A stretch of 64,000 nucleotides of DNA from Arenimonas soli (GTDB taxonomy: Bacteria; Pseudomonadota; Gammaproteobacteria; Xanthomonadales; Xanthomonadaceae), in assembly GCF_014643775.1 (NCBI RefSeq), contig NZ_BMKC01000001.1:930001-994000 (forward strand), written 5' to 3'. The notes below the pieces were generated by a model. It had not been told where the DNA came from. It saw only the letters and a list, made by a program, of their open reading frames with translations, and made no database searches. Positions 1-8,966 of this stretch are shown one piece after another. Position numbers and translations under genes: made by a program. How positions within the stretch are numbered: position 1 is the stretch's first letter; the number at the start of each line of letters is the position of its first letter.

Positions 1-530
1 TGCCCGTGGTGCACGTTTCGTTCGAGGACGCGCAGGCCTACGCCGCCTGGCTGTCGGCGCAGACCGGCCAGCGCTACCGCCTGCCCAGCGAGGCCGAATT
101 CGAGTATGCGCTGCGTGCCGGCCGCGATGAACCCTGGCCCTGGGGCAGCGGGGCGCCCACGCGGGTCGTCGGCAACCTCACCGGCGACGGCGACCAGTCG
201 CGGCTCAAGCGGCAGTGGGCCAACGCCATTCCCGGCTACAGCGACGGCCATTGGGGCCCTGCGCCGGTGCGCACCTACCCGGCCGAAGCCTTCGGCACCT
301 TCGACCTGGTCGGCAACGTCAGCGAGTGGGTGCTCGATTGCTGGCACGACAGTTACCGGCGTGCGCCGCGCGACGGCAGTGCCTGGGTCAACCCGGGCTG
401 CAGCGACCGGGTGATCCGCGGCGCGTCCTGGGCCAGTTCGCTCGACCGCGCACGTTCGGCCTACCGGCAATCAACGCCGGCCGACACGACCAACGCCCGC
501 GTCGGCTTCCGGGTGGTGCGCGACCTCTAG
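1..530 (+). CDS. FGE/SUMF1-like domain protein, C-terminal part (5' end outside window)
   Basis: The frame is already open at base 3 (first complete codon CCC), so the true start lies upstream of the window. The visible 175 residues are the C-terminal part of a formylglycine-generating-enzyme-type fold: LPSEAEFEYA near the front, GNVSEWVLDCWHDSY in the middle and VIRGASW followed by VGFRVVRDL at the end. The family includes sulfatase activators, EgtB-like enzymes and non-catalytic sensor or effector domains. The paired cysteines of true FGE around the RGGSW segment are not both present: one Cys lies before SDRVIRGASW and none just after it. A sulfatase-activating role is therefore not supported. 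No partner sulfatase is visible. The neighbour phaR is convergent. Confidence 0.8.
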   Translation, partial: PVVHVSFEDAQAYAAWLSAQTGQRYRLPSEAEFEYALRAGRDEPWPWGSGAPTRVVGNLTGDGDQSRLKRQWANAIPGYSDGHWGPAPVRTYPAEAFGTFDLVGNVSEWVLDCWHDSYRRAPRDGSAWVNPGCSDRVIRGASWASSLDRARSAYRQSTPADTTNARVGFRVVRDL

Positions 531-537
531 GAAAGCT

Positions 538-1029
538 TCAGCGCGCCCGCGACTTCGGCGTGCGCGGGGATTTGCGGGTCGGCGGGGTGACGCCACCGCT
601 GCCCAGGCCCTGCTGGAAGGATCGCCACAGGTCCAGGTTGCGCTCGGCAAGCTGGTTGAGCAGGGCCCAGGGTGCCTGGCCGACGAGGTTGCCGATCTGG
701 CCGCGGATCTGCTGCTGCTGTTCCAGGAAGAACTGCAGGCTGCGCTCGAGGAAACTGCCCAGGTGCCCCTGCATGGAATCACCGCGGAAGCGGATGACCT
801 GGGTCAGCAGTTCGGTGGTGAAGATCGGCTGCCCGTGCTCTTCGTGCTCGGCGATGATCTGCATCAGCACGGGCCGGGTGATGTCGTTGCCACTGCGTGC
901 GTCGCGCACCACGAACGCCTCGCCGTCCACGATCAGCTGGCGGACATCCTCGAGCGTGATGTAGCTGGAAATGTCGGTGTCGTACAGGCGACGGTTCGGG
1001 TACTTCTTGATGATGCGGACATGCGACAT
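538..1029 (-). CDS. phaR: Polyhydroxyalkanoate synthesis regulator PhaR
   Basis: Predicted 163-residue DNA- and PHA-binding regulator of polyhydroxyalkanoate granule genes. The N-terminal domain is diagnostic, with KKYPNRRLYDT and SSYITLEDVRQL within the first 35 residues. The PHB-accumulation domain follows (FTTELLTQVIRF, then a glutamine-rich helix near LEQQQQIRGQ). The C-terminal tail is short and basic. I chose the ATG giving MSHVRIIKKYPN over an in-frame start three codons earlier, because family members begin just before the IKKYPNRRLYDT segment. No PHA synthase or phasin gene lies next to it here, so its targets are elsewhere. The assignment is firm; the exact start is slightly less so. 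Confidence 0.93.
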   Translation of the reverse strand: MSHVRIIKKYPNRRLYDTDISSYITLEDVRQLIVDGEAFVVRDARSGNDITRPVLMQIIAEHEEHGQPIFTTELLTQVIRFRGDSMQGHLGSFLERSLQFFLEQQQQIRGQIGNLVGQAPWALLNQLAERNLDLWRSFQQGLGSGGVTPPTRKSPRTPKSRAR

Positions 1030-1113
1030 GCAGGGCACCGGAAGTTCGCGACGACGGACGGGTCACGGAGCATCCCCCACGCGACTGTGGGATGCAAGCA
1101 GCAGGCCATGCCT

Positions 1114-2001
1114 TCACTTTTCCTGCACGGGCGACCAGTGGTTCTGGCGAGGAATGCGGGTCGCGTCGAAGCCTGCGACGGCGGCCGCAAGCACCTGCTT
1201 TGGCGTGCCGCGGGCGGGCAGTTGCGCCGGATCCTGGCCCAGGAACCGCCAGGCCGCGTGCAGCGCGGGCAGTGGGTCCTGGCCGTCCACCGGCAAGGCC
1301 GCCAGTGACTTGCCCAGCTTGCGCCCGTCGGCGTCGCGCACCAGCGGCAGGTGTGCGTAGGCCGGCGTCGGCAGCCCCAGCCGCTGCTGCAGGTAAACCT
1401 GCCTGGGCGTGGAATCGAGCAGGTCGGCGCCGCGCACCACGTCGCTGATGCCCTGGTCGGCGTCATCCACCACCACCGCCAGCTGGTAGGCCCAGAAACC
1501 GTCGGCGCGCCGGAGCACGACGTCGCCGACCTCGCGGCCCAGGTCCTGCCGGACGTCGCCCTGGATGCGGTCATGGAAGGCCCGTTCGCCGTCGGGCAAA
1601 CGCAGGCGGATCGCCGGAAGGCGGCCGGGTCGCGGCCGGCCGACGCAGCGGCGATGCACGCCGCCGCTGGCTTCGAGGTCGCCGCGGCTGCAGTGGCATT
1701 CGAAGGCATCCCCCGAGGCCAGCAGGGCGTCTAGGGCCAGCGCATAGGCGCCGCCACGGGTGGACTGGAACCAGGGCGCCTGGTCGGGCACGAGGCCGAA
1801 GGCCGCCAGGGTTTCGAGCTGCCGTTCAGCCGCGCCCGGAACTTCACGCGGCGGGTCGAGGTCTTCGATGCGGACCAGCCACTGCCCCCGGGCCTGTCGC
1901 GCGAACAGCCAGCTGCCCAGGGCCGCCACCAGCGAACCAAAATGCAGGGGTCCGGTCGGCGAGGGCGCGAAGCGGCCGCGGTAGGAAGGCTCGGTTTGCA
2001 T
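1114..2001 (-). CDS. gluQ: Glutamyl-Q tRNA(Asp) synthetase
   Basis: Truncated GluRS paralogue of about 295 residues. It activates glutamate and attaches it to queuosine at the wobble position of tRNA-Asp. The catalytic core is visible: the N-terminal GRFAPSPTGPLHFGSL block (a HIGH variant, HFGS), zinc-ligand residues in FECHCSRGDL and RRCVG, and a KLGKS version of KMSKS near residue 240. The anticodon-binding domain of full GluRS is absent, as expected for this enzyme. The frame begins GTG-GTG-ATG; I took the ATG, giving MQTEPSYRGRFAPSPTG. It is divergent from htpX, with 81 bases between the two start codons. Confidence 0.95.
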   Translation of the reverse strand: MQTEPSYRGRFAPSPTGPLHFGSLVAALGSWLFARQARGQWLVRIEDLDPPREVPGAAERQLETLAAFGLVPDQAPWFQSTRGGAYALALDALLASGDAFECHCSRGDLEASGGVHRRCVGRPRPGRLPAIRLRLPDGERAFHDRIQGDVRQDLGREVGDVVLRRADGFWAYQLAVVVDDADQGISDVVRGADLLDSTPRQVYLQQRLGLPTPAYAHLPLVRDADGRKLGKSLAALPVDGQDPLPALHAAWRFLGQDPAQLPARGTPKQVLAAAVAGFDATRIPRQNHWSPVQEK

Positions 2002-2007
2002 CACCAC

Positions 2008-2039
2008 TTGAATTTAACCGTCACTGCGTACATTTAACC
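2008..2039 (+). promoter_or_regulatory. Candidate htpX promoter with paired ATTTAACC repeats
   Basis: Between gluQ and htpX there is a TTGAAT -35-like hexamer (2008-2013) and a TACATT -10-like hexamer (2029-2034), with a short 15-base spacer. Two exact direct copies of ATTTAACC sit at 2012-2019 and 2032-2039, 20 bases apart, about two helical turns. That spacing suits tandem binding of a dimeric response regulator. In E. coli htpX is under CpxR envelope-stress control. Assignment to any particular regulator here is inference. Confidence 0.35.
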
Positions 2040-2082
2040 CCAGAACGGCGGCCCGGCCGCCACCCCTACGAGAGAAGCCCCC

Positions 2083-2970
2083 ATGTTCAAGCGAGTCGCC
2101 CTGTTCCTTGCCACCAACCTGGCGGTGCTGGTCCTGCTGGGCATCGTGATGAGCGTGCTGCAGAACGTCTTCGGCATCAGCCTGGGCAACAACGGGGTCC
2201 TGCTGCTGTTCGCCGCGGCGTTTGGCTTCGGTGGCGCCTTCATTTCCCTGGCCATCTCCAAGTGGATGGCCAAGCGCACCACCGGCCTGCACCTGATCAC
2301 CCAGCCGCGCAACGAAGGCGAAGCCTGGCTGCTGGCCACCGTGAAGCGCCAGTCGGAGGCCGCCGGCATCGCGATGCCGGAAGTCGGCATCTACGACGCG
2401 CCGGAGATCAACGCCTTCGCCACGGGCCCCAGCCGCAACAATTCACTGGTGGCGGTGTCCACCGGCCTGCTGCGGGCGATGAGCCGGGACGAGGCCGAAG
2501 CGGTGCTGGCCCACGAAGTCAGCCACGTCGCCAACGGCGACATGGTCACCATGGCGCTCATCCAGGGCGTGCTGAACACCTTCGTGATCTTCCTGTCGCG
2601 CATCGTCGGCCGGGTCATCGACGCGGCGCTCAGCGGCAACCGCGATGGCGGCACCGGCCCGTTCTACTTCATCACGGTGCTGGTGCTGGACATCATCTTT
2701 GGCATGTTCGCCTCGGTGGTGGCGATGTGGTTCAGCCGCTGGCGCGAATTCCGCGCCGACGCCGGCGGTGCCCGCCTGGCCGGCCGCGAGAAGATGATCG
2801 CCGCGCTCGAACGCCTGTCGCAGACCTACGGTGAAAGCACGCTGCCCAAGGAAGTCCGCGCCTTCGGCATCTCCGGCGCCGTCGGCCACGGCCTGCGCAA
2901 ACTCTTCATGACCCACCCGCCGCTGGCCGAACGCATCCAGGCCCTGCGCAACATGCCGGCGACGATCTAA
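2083..2970 (+). CDS. htpX: Membrane zinc metalloprotease HtpX
   Basis: 295-residue M48-family protease that degrades misfolded inner-membrane proteins together with FtsH. Two N-terminal membrane helices (roughly residues 4-26 and 34-58) come first, then a cytoplasmic catalytic domain with the zinc motif HEVSH at residues 144-148. A second hydrophobic pair follows around residues 160-220. The third zinc ligand is expected in the [13 protein letters not shown] segment. The C-terminal block [13 protein letters not shown] is typical. The ATG lies behind a weak purine-rich ACGAGAGAAG stretch. Length and motif order match HtpX throughout, and nothing is missing. Confidence 0.97.
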   Translation: MFKRVALFLATNLAVLVLLGIVMSVLQNVFGISLGNNGVLLLFAAAFGFGGAFISLAISKWMAKRTTGLHLITQPRNEGEAWLLATVKRQSEAAGIAMPEVGIYDAPEINAFATGPSRNNSLVAVSTGLLRAMSRDEAEAVLAHEVSHVANGDMVTMALIQGVLNTFVIFLSRIVGRVIDAALSGNRDGGTGPFYFITVLVLDIIFGMFASVVAMWFSRWREFRADAGGARLAGREKMIAALERLSQTYGESTLPKEVRAFGISGAVGHGLRKLFMTHPPLAERIQALRNMPATI

Positions 2971-2980
2971 AGCGGTTTTA

Positions 2981-3091
2981 GCCACGGATGAACACGGATG
3001 GACACGGATGGACACGGATGGACACGGATAAGAGCGGATAGAGCGAATTTTGATCTTGCTCTATCCGTGTCTATCCGTGTTCATCCGTGGC
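2981..3091. repeat. Palindromic CACGGAT repeat element with tandem 10-base units
   Basis: The left arm begins GCCACGGATGAACACGGATG and continues as four successive 10-base units of the form (A/G)ACACGGAT(G/A). The right arm (about 3057-3091) is the reverse complement of the outer left arm and ends TTCATCCGTGGC. The arms can fold into a long imperfect hairpin, with extra tandem units looping out on the left. It lies between the stop codons of the convergent htpX and FimX-like genes and touches neither. CACGGAT-type intergenic repeats are scattered through many bacterial genomes; their function is unknown. Confidence 0.85.
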
Positions 3092-3101
3092 AAAAACGCA
3101 C

Positions 3102-5177
3102 TTATCCGAAGTCGTAGTTCATCTGCGGGCCGGGGGCGGCGAGGAAGTTGCCCTCGACGAAATCCACGCCCATGCCGAACAGCACGCTCATCGTGCCGGC
3201 GTCGGAGACGAACTCGGCCAGGGCCAGCTTGCCGGCTTCGTGGGCTTTTTCGACGATCTCGCGCACCTGCTTCTGCACGTCGGCGTTCTTGCCCAGCTCG
3301 GTGATGAAGCTGCGGTCGATCTTCAGGATGGCCGGTTCGAAGTGGGTGAGCATCTGGAACGAGTTCAGGCCGGTGCCGAACTGTTCCAGCGCGACCCGGC
3401 AGCCCAGCTTCGACACCGCCTTCTGGAAGGACTGCAGCGACTTGAGGTGGGTGAACACCTTCGATTCCGGGATCTGCAGCACCAGGCGTTCGCCGGCGAC
3501 GCCGTGGGCCTTGAGCTGTTCGGCGATGTGGGTCTCCAGGCCGCCTTCGACCAGCGAGGCCGGGGTGATCTTGACGAACAGGTTGGTGACCTTCCCGTCC
3601 TTGGCGCGCTCGGCGATGACGCCGATGGCGTGGCTGATCACCCAGCGGTCGATGTCGTCGAGCAGGCCGTGCTCTTCGGCGATCGACAGGTAGGTGACCG
3701 GCGGGATGACTTCGCCGGCCGGGCCCTTCATGCGCAGGTAGACGTCGTAGTTTTCTTCCTCGGCGCCGGTCAGGCTGATGATGGGCTGGTAGTGCAGCAC
3801 GAACTGGTCGCCGGCCAGGGCTTCGCGGATGCGCTGCACCCAGGCCTGGATGCGTTCTTCTTCGGCGCGGTCGCGCGCGGCCGGGTCGAAGATTTCGGTG
3901 CGGTTGCCGCCCATGCCTTCGCAGGACGCCAGGCACTGGCTGGACTTGGCCATCACCTGGGTGACCGAGGCGATGCGTTCGCCGATCTGCACGCCGCCAA
4001 CGCTGACGCTGAGGTTCACCGAACGTTCGCCCAGCTCGAGGATGTGGTCCTTGAAGGCTTCGCGGATGCGGTCGGCCTGGGCCTGGCTCTGGTTGTGGTC
4101 GTGGTCCTGGCACAGCACGGCGAACCCGTGGTCGCTCATGCGCGCCACCAGGGTGTTTTCGTCCAGCGCACCCTTGAGGCGTTCGGCCACGCCCTTGATC
4201 AGGTCGTCGGCGGTGGCCAGGCCCACTTCGGAAAGCAGGTTTTCGTAATGGTCGGGTTCGACCAGCAGCAGCGCCTGCTTGCCCTTGCCCTCGGTGGCGC
4301 GCATCACGGCGCTTTCGAGTTCGGTCATGAAGTGCTGGCGGTTGAACAGGCCGGTGAGCGCATCGCGCTGGCGCAGCGAATCGAGCTCGGCCACCATGTC
4401 CGCGTCCACCGTCTGCTGGCGGAAGACGATCTGCAGGCAGCTTTCGCCTTCGTAGGTGGCCGGGGTGAATTCCATCACGGCGTCGAACGTGCTGCCGTCG
4501 GTGCGCTGGGCCTGCAGCTCGAGCTGGCGCGGTGGCGCCTCGCCCTTGCTCATCTTCTTCAGGACCTGGCGGAAGTTGTCGGCATGCTGCGGCGCGATCA
4601 GGTCGAGCACGGTCAGGCCTTCGATTTCCTCGAAGTCCTCGAAGCCGAACATTTCCAGGTAGGCGTCGTTGGCGCGGATGTGCATGCCTTCGTGCACGTA
4701 GGCGACCGGGTCGCGCGAGGAGGCGATGAGCGCGTCGCAGCGGCGTTCGGTCTCGCGCAGCGCGGCCTCGAGGTGGCGCAGGCCGCGGCGGGCGTGCAGG
4801 GCGGAGAACTCCGAGCGCACCACGGCCTGCATGTGTTCGGCGCGGCCGCGGATGGCGACGTCGCGGGTGCCCGCGGCCAGCGCCGCCAGCGCCACCTTTT
4901 CGTCGAGCGTGGTCACCGAAGCGATGACCGGGATGTCCTTGCCGGTGGCCGTGACGCGCTCGAGCACGGTGGCCAGCGGCAGGTAACTGGCCTCGAAGGC
5001 CGCGATGACGATGTCGATGCTCTGCTTGCCGAGGATTTCGACGAGTTCGTCCTCGGATTCAGGGCGCTGCGGACGCACCGCCATGCCGCCATTGCGCAGG
5101 TGGCTGATGATTTGTTCGGCGTCGTCCAGGCGGTCTTCCACCAGGAGCAAACGGATCACGGCATCCTGCTGTGCCAT
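3102..5177 (-). CDS. FimX-like REC-PAS-degenerate GGDEF-degenerate EAL protein
   Basis: 691-residue multidomain protein with receiver (about 8-130), PAS (about 150-255), GGDEF (about 280-430) and EAL (about 445-690) domains. Both enzymatic motifs are broken. The GGDEF loop reads SDHGF (348-352) and the EAL position reads D478-V479-Y480 within YDVYLR. The EAL substrate segment YQPIISL is kept. This matches FimX/Filp proteins of Pseudomonas and Xanthomonas, which bind c-di-GMP through an inactive EAL domain and control type IV pilus assembly or twitching. That role is inferred here, since no pilus gene is in the window. The ATG at 5177 follows AGGAG at good spacing. The frame stays open far upstream without homology, so the longer reading is rejected. 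Confidence 0.88.
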   Translation of the reverse strand: MAQQDAVIRLLLVEDRLDDAEQIISHLRNGGMAVRPQRPESEDELVEILGKQSIDIVIAAFEASYLPLATVLERVTATGKDIPVIASVTTLDEKVALAALAAGTRDVAIRGRAEHMQAVVRSEFSALHARRGLRHLEAALRETERRCDALIASSRDPVAYVHEGMHIRANDAYLEMFGFEDFEEIEGLTVLDLIAPQHADNFRQVLKKMSKGEAPPRQLELQAQRTDGSTFDAVMEFTPATYEGESCLQIVFRQQTVDADMVAELDSLRQRDALTGLFNRQHFMTELESAVMRATEGKGKQALLLVEPDHYENLLSEVGLATADDLIKGVAERLKGALDENTLVARMSDHGFAVLCQDHDHNQSQAQADRIREAFKDHILELGERSVNLSVSVGGVQIGERIASVTQVMAKSSQCLASCEGMGGNRTEIFDPAARDRAEEERIQAWVQRIREALAGDQFVLHYQPIISLTGAEEENYDVYLRMKGPAGEVIPPVTYLSIAEEHGLLDDIDRWVISHAIGVIAERAKDGKVTNLFVKITPASLVEGGLETHIAEQLKAHGVAGERLVLQIPESKVFTHLKSLQSFQKAVSKLGCRVALEQFGTGLNSFQMLTHFEPAILKIDRSFITELGKNADVQKQVREIVEKAHEAGKLALAEFVSDAGTMSVLFGMGVDFVEGNFLAAPGPQMNYDFG

Positions 5178-5275
5178 CCGGGGCACTCCTTTACGTATCA
5201 ATGGCTTGCACGGGGGGATTGAGACAATACCAGAATGCCGGCGGGGGCAACATCCTGGGCCGTGGGACGGGTCGG

Positions 5276-6298
5276 CTACAGCGGGGTCTTGGCGGGGGCC
5301 CCGGCCACCTCGCGCACCAGTCGGGGCACCAGGTAACCGGGGAGCTGGGCGGCCAGGGCTTCGTGCAGGGACCGGGCCTGGTCGTCCGTCACCTCGAAGT
5401 GGGCGGTGCCGGCCACGCGGTCGAGCTGGTGCAGGTAGTAGGGCAGTGCGCCGGCGGCGAACAGGCGTTCGGACAGGTCGGCCAGGGCCGGCAGGGAGTC
5501 GTTGACGCCCCTCAGCAGCACCGCCTGGTTGAGCACCTGCGCCCCGGTTGCGCGCAGGCGCGAGACCGCGGCGGCCACGGAGGCGTCGACTTCGTTGCCG
5601 TGGTTGGCATGGATGACCACCACCACCGGCCAGGGCAGGCCGGCCAGCCAGGCCAGCAGTTCTTCGTCCACGCGCTCGGGCAGCACCACCGGCAGGCGCG
5701 TGTGCAGGCGTAGCCGGCGCACGTGCGGCAGGCCGGCCAGGGCCCGGGTGAACTCGGCCAGCTTGGCCGTCGACAGCGATAGCGGGTCGCCGCCCGACAG
5801 CAGGACCTCGCTGACGCTGGTGTCGGTGGCCAGGTAGTCCAGGGCTTCGCGCCAGCCGGCCGCGGCCGCGGTCTGTTCGGCATAGGGGTAGTGGCGGCGG
5901 AAACAGTAGCGGCAGTGGATGGCGCAGCTGCCGGTGGCGACCAGCAGCACCCGGCCGCGGTATTTGTGGATCACCCCGGTGCCGCCGCTGGCGGCCAGGT
6001 CGCCGACGGCGTCCAGGCCAAAGCCGGGGGCGGGGCGGTCTTCGTCGTCCAGGGGCAGGACCTGGCGAAGCAGCGGGTCGTGCGGGTCGCCGCGGCGCAT
6101 GCGGTCGACGAAGCCGCGCGGCACCCGCAGGGGGAAGCCGGCCATGGCCTCCGGGGACAGGCGTCCGGCCAGCTCCGGCAGGTCCAGCAGGGCCAGCAGC
6201 TGCGCCGGATCGCGGATCGCATCGCGCCAGAGCTGCTGCCACCGCGCGGGCGGGGCCGGCGGGACAGGCTGCAGGGCAGGGGCGGGGACGGGTATCAT
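5276..6298 (-). CDS. epmB: EF-P (R)-beta-lysylation protein EpmB, lysine 2,3-aminomutase family
   Basis: Radical-SAM, PLP-dependent enzyme of 340 residues. It converts lysine to beta-lysine for attachment to EF-P Lys34 by EpmA. The cluster motif CAIHCRYC (CxxxCxxC) follows [26 protein letters not shown] and [14 protein letters not shown] are typical of the short EpmB branch rather than catabolic KamA. I chose the ATG giving [10 protein letters not shown]; a start 15 codons earlier would run into the efp leader. It is divergent from its substrate gene efp, with 43 bases between the start codons. epmA is not in this window. Confidence 0.95.
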   Translation of the reverse strand: MIPVPAPALQPVPPAPPARWQQLWRDAIRDPAQLLALLDLPELAGRLSPEAMAGFPLRVPRGFVDRMRRGDPHDPLLRQVLPLDDEDRPAPGFGLDAVGDLAASGGTGVIHKYRGRVLLVATGSCAIHCRYCFRRHYPYAEQTAAAAGWREALDYLATDTSVSEVLLSGGDPLSLSTAKLAEFTRALAGLPHVRRLRLHTRLPVVLPERVDEELLAWLAGLPWPVVVVIHANHGNEVDASVAAAVSRLRATGAQVLNQAVLLRGVNDSLPALADLSERLFAAGALPYYLHQLDRVAGTAHFEVTDDQARSLHEALAAQLPGYLVPRLVREVAGAPAKTPL

Positions 6299-6341
6299 AT
6301 TCGGCTTCACCCATTGTAACCGGGACTTCCAGGAGCAACGC

Positions 6342-6908
6342 ATGGCCAGCTATGGCATGAACGACGTCAAGAACGGCATGAAGATCATCGTCAACGGCGA
6401 GCCGTGCGTGATCACCGACACCGAGTACGTCAAGCCGGGCAAGGGCCAGGCCTTCACCCGCATCAAGTACCGCTTCATCAAGTCCGGCCGCACCGTCGAG
6501 CTGACCATGAAGGCCACCGACAGCCTCGAGGCCGCCGACGTCGTCGATACCGACATGCGCTTCCTGTATGCGGACGGCGAGTTCTGGCACTTCATGGACC
6601 CCGACACCTTCGAGCAGGTGCAGTGCGACGAAGCCGGCATCGGCGAGACCAGGAACTACCTCAAGGGCGAAGAAGACTGCGTGGTCACCCTGTGGAACGG
6701 CACGCCGATCTCCGTGCAGGCGCCGAACTTCGTCGAGCTCAAGATCATCGAGACCGACCCGGGCGTGCGCGGCGACACCTCGGGCGGCGGCGGCAAGCCG
6801 GCCAAGCTCGAGACCGGCGCCGTGGTGCGCGTGCCGCTGTTCGTCAACCAGGACGAAGTCATCAAGGTGGACACGCGCTCCGGCGAATACGTCTCCCGGG
6901 TCAAGTGA
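6342..6908 (+). CDS. efp: Translation elongation factor P
   Basis: 188-residue factor that rescues ribosomes stalled on polyproline. The tip of domain I carries KPGKGQAF with Lys34, the residue beta-lysylated in the EpmA/EpmB system, which agrees with epmB lying divergently alongside. Three beta-barrel domains are present, ending with the conserved SGEYVSRVK tail. AGGAG lies 6 bases before the ATG. No anomaly is seen. The short intergenic space must hold both promoters. Confidence 0.98.
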   Translation: MASYGMNDVKNGMKIIVNGEPCVITDTEYVKPGKGQAFTRIKYRFIKSGRTVELTMKATDSLEAADVVDTDMRFLYADGEFWHFMDPDTFEQVQCDEAGIGETRNYLKGEEDCVVTLWNGTPISVQAPNFVELKIIETDPGVRGDTSGGGGKPAKLETGAVVRVPLFVNQDEVIKVDTRSGEYVSRVK

Positions 6909-6912
6909 CCGG

Positions 6913-8259
6913 ATGACCACGAGCACCGCGCCGCAGGCCTGCGACCTGCTGATCGAAGCCGGCTGGGTGGTCCCGGTCGAGCCTGCCGGCGTGGTGCTTG
7001 AAGACCATGCCGTTGCCGTCAGCGACGGCCGCATCCTGGCCGTGCTGCCGCGCGAGCAGGCGCGGGCGCGCTTCAGCGCCGCCGAAGTGGTGTCGCGGCC
7101 CGAGGCCGCGCTCATCCCCGGCCTGGTCAACAGCCACTGCCACAACCCGATGACCCTGCTGCGCGGCGTCGCCGACGACCTGCCGCTGATGGTCTGGCTG
7201 CAGGAACACATCTGGCCGGTCGAAGGCCAGGTGATCGGCCCGGAGTTCGTCGCCGACGGCATCGAACTGGCCGTGGCCGAGATGCTGCGCGGTGGCACCA
7301 CCGCCTGCGCCGAGAACTACTTCTTCCCCGACGTGCAGGCCAGCACCTATTCGCGCCTGGGCTTCCGTGCCCTGGTCGGCCTGCCGGTCATCGATTTCCC
7401 GACCGCCTGGGCCCGCACCCAGGACGAATATTTCGACAAGGGCCTGGAAGTGCACGACAACTGGCGGCGCGACCCGCTGGTGTCGCTGTGTTTCGTGCCG
7501 CACGCGCCCTACACGGTCAACGACGCGGCCTTCGAACGCATCCGCATGCTGGCCGACCAGCTCGACCTGGTCGTGCACTGCCACATCCACGAAACCGCGC
7601 AGGAAAACACCGACGCCATCAAGGCCCACGGCATGCGCCAGCTGGCCCGGCTCGACCGCCTGGGCCTGGTCAACGACCGCCTGATGGCCGTGCACATGAC
7701 CGACGTCACCGACGCCGAGATCGCCCTGTGCGCCGAACGCGGCGTCTCGGTCGTGCACTGCCCGGAATCGAACCTCAAGCTGGCCTCGGGTTTCTGCCCG
7801 GTGGCCAAGCTGCAGAAGGCCGGCGTCAACCTCGGCATCGCCACCGACGGCTGCGCCAGCAACAACGACCTGGACATGTTCGGCGAAATGCGCACCGCGG
7901 CCCTGCTGGCCAAGGGCGTGTCGGGCGACCCGTCGGCGCTGGATGCGGCCAGCGCCCTGCGCGCCGCCACGCTGGGCAGCGCCCGCGCCATGGGCCTGGG
8001 CGAGGACATCGGTTCGATCGAACCGGGCAAGCTGGCCGACCTGGCCTGCGTCGACCTGTCGCCGCTGGAAACCCAGCCGCTGCACAACGTCGTTTCCCAG
8101 CTCGTCTACGCCACCGGCCGCCAGCAGGTGTCCGACGTCTGGATCGCCGGCAAGGCGCGCCTGGCCGGCGGCAAGCTGCTGGACATGGACACCGACGCCA
8201 TTCGCGCCAAGGCCCGGCGCTGGCGCGATCGCATCGCCGGCCTGCGGGGCGGCGCATGA
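6913..8259 (+). CDS. mtaD: TRZ/ATZ-family amidohydrolase, likely 5-methylthioadenosine/S-adenosylhomocysteine deaminase
   Basis: 448-residue metal-dependent amidohydrolase. Metal ligands are visible: H75-x-H77 in NSHCHN, then the [10 protein letters not shown] block, HMTDVT, and the aspartate in [14 protein letters not shown]. This pattern fits the MTA/SAH deaminase group, which converts methylthioadenosine to methylthioinosine; other TRZ/ATZ deaminases cannot be excluded from sequence alone. It starts 4 bases after the efp stop. Its stop overlaps the ubiG start (ATGA), and mtaD-ubiG is a common gene order in gammaproteobacteria. Together with mtnB, mtnD and mtnC at 52.5-54.8 kb it would handle methylthioadenosine. 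Confidence 0.85.
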   Translation: MTTSTAPQACDLLIEAGWVVPVEPAGVVLEDHAVAVSDGRILAVLPREQARARFSAAEVVSRPEAALIPGLVNSHCHNPMTLLRGVADDLPLMVWLQEHIWPVEGQVIGPEFVADGIELAVAEMLRGGTTACAENYFFPDVQASTYSRLGFRALVGLPVIDFPTAWARTQDEYFDKGLEVHDNWRRDPLVSLCFVPHAPYTVNDAAFERIRMLADQLDLVVHCHIHETAQENTDAIKAHGMRQLARLDRLGLVNDRLMAVHMTDVTDAEIALCAERGVSVVHCPESNLKLASGFCPVAKLQKAGVNLGIATDGCASNNDLDMFGEMRTAALLAKGVSGDPSALDAASALRAATLGSARAMGLGEDIGSIEPGKLADLACVDLSPLETQPLHNVVSQLVYATGRQQVSDVWIAGKARLAGGKLLDMDTDAIRAKARRWRDRIAGLRGGA

Positions 8260-8966
8260 ATGCCGCGGGCGCCAACGTCAGCCAGGCCGAGCTCGACAAG
8301 TTCGGCGCCCTGGCGCGCCGCTGGTGGGACCCGCAGGGCCCGCAGCGGCCGCTGCACGAACTCAACCCGGCGCGCCTTGGCTACGTCGCCAGGCACGTTT
8401 CGCTGGCCGGCGCCCGCGTGCTTGATGTCGGCTGCGGCGGTGGCCTGCTCAGCGAGGCCATGGCGGCCGAGGGTGCGCGCGTGACCGCGCTCGACCTGGC
8501 ACCCGAGCTGGTCGAAGTCGCCCGCCTGCACCTGCTCGAATCCGGCCTGGACGTCGATTACCGCCTGCAGTCGGTGGAATCGCTGGCCGACGAAGTGCCC
8601 GGCAGCTTCGACGCCATCACCTGCATGGAAATGCTCGAACACGTGCCCGACCCGGGCTCGGTGCTGCGCGCCTGCGCCAGGCTGCTCAAGCCCGGCGGCG
8701 TGCTGCTGCTGTCCACGCTCAACCGCACGCCGGCCGCGTTCGCGCTGGCCATCGTCGGCGCCGAATACGTGGCCCGGCTGCTGCCGCGGGGAACCCACGA
8801 CTACAAGCAGTTCATCAAACCGTCCGAGCTCGGTGCCTGGCTGCGCGCGGCCGACCTGCAGCTGCAGGACGTCTCGGGCCTGGCCTACGACCCGCTGCGC
8901 CGCAAGGCCTGGGTGGGTGGCCCGACGGCGGTGAACTACCTCGCCAGTGCGGTGAAGCCCGGATGA
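8256..8966 (+). CDS. ubiG: Ubiquinone biosynthesis O-methyltransferase
   Basis: 236-residue SAM-dependent methyltransferase for both O-methylation steps of ubiquinone synthesis. Motif I is [16 protein letters not shown] near residue 50, and the acidic ribose-binding segment is VTALDLAPE. The UbiG-specific stretch [13 protein letters not shown] and the membrane-associating region with [14 protein letters not shown] are also present. The start overlaps the mtaD stop by four bases and the stop overlaps the next start by four, so the four genes mtaD to 9616 look translationally coupled. Confidence 0.96.
   Translation: MNAAGANVSQAELDKFGALARRWWDPQGPQRPLHELNPARLGYVARHVSLAGARVLDVGCGGGLLSEAMAAEGARVTALDLAPELVEVARLHLLESGLDVDYRLQSVESLADEVPGSFDAITCMEMLEHVPDPGSVLRACARLLKPGGVLLLSTLNRTPAAFALAIVGAEYVARLLPRGTHDYKQFIKPSELGAWLRAADLQLQDVSGLAYDPLRRKAWVGGPTAVNYLASAVKPG

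Noticed and set aside
341-358. TGGCACGACAGTTACC as a second sigma-54 site
   Set aside because: It lacks the TTGC -12 element and lies within the FGE-like coding sequence.
5178-7301. Upstream extension of the FimX-like frame to about 1400 codons, crossing epmB and efp
   Set aside because: The extension is antisense or out of frame to well-recognised genes, has no homology, and the ATG at 5177 has a good AGGAG site.
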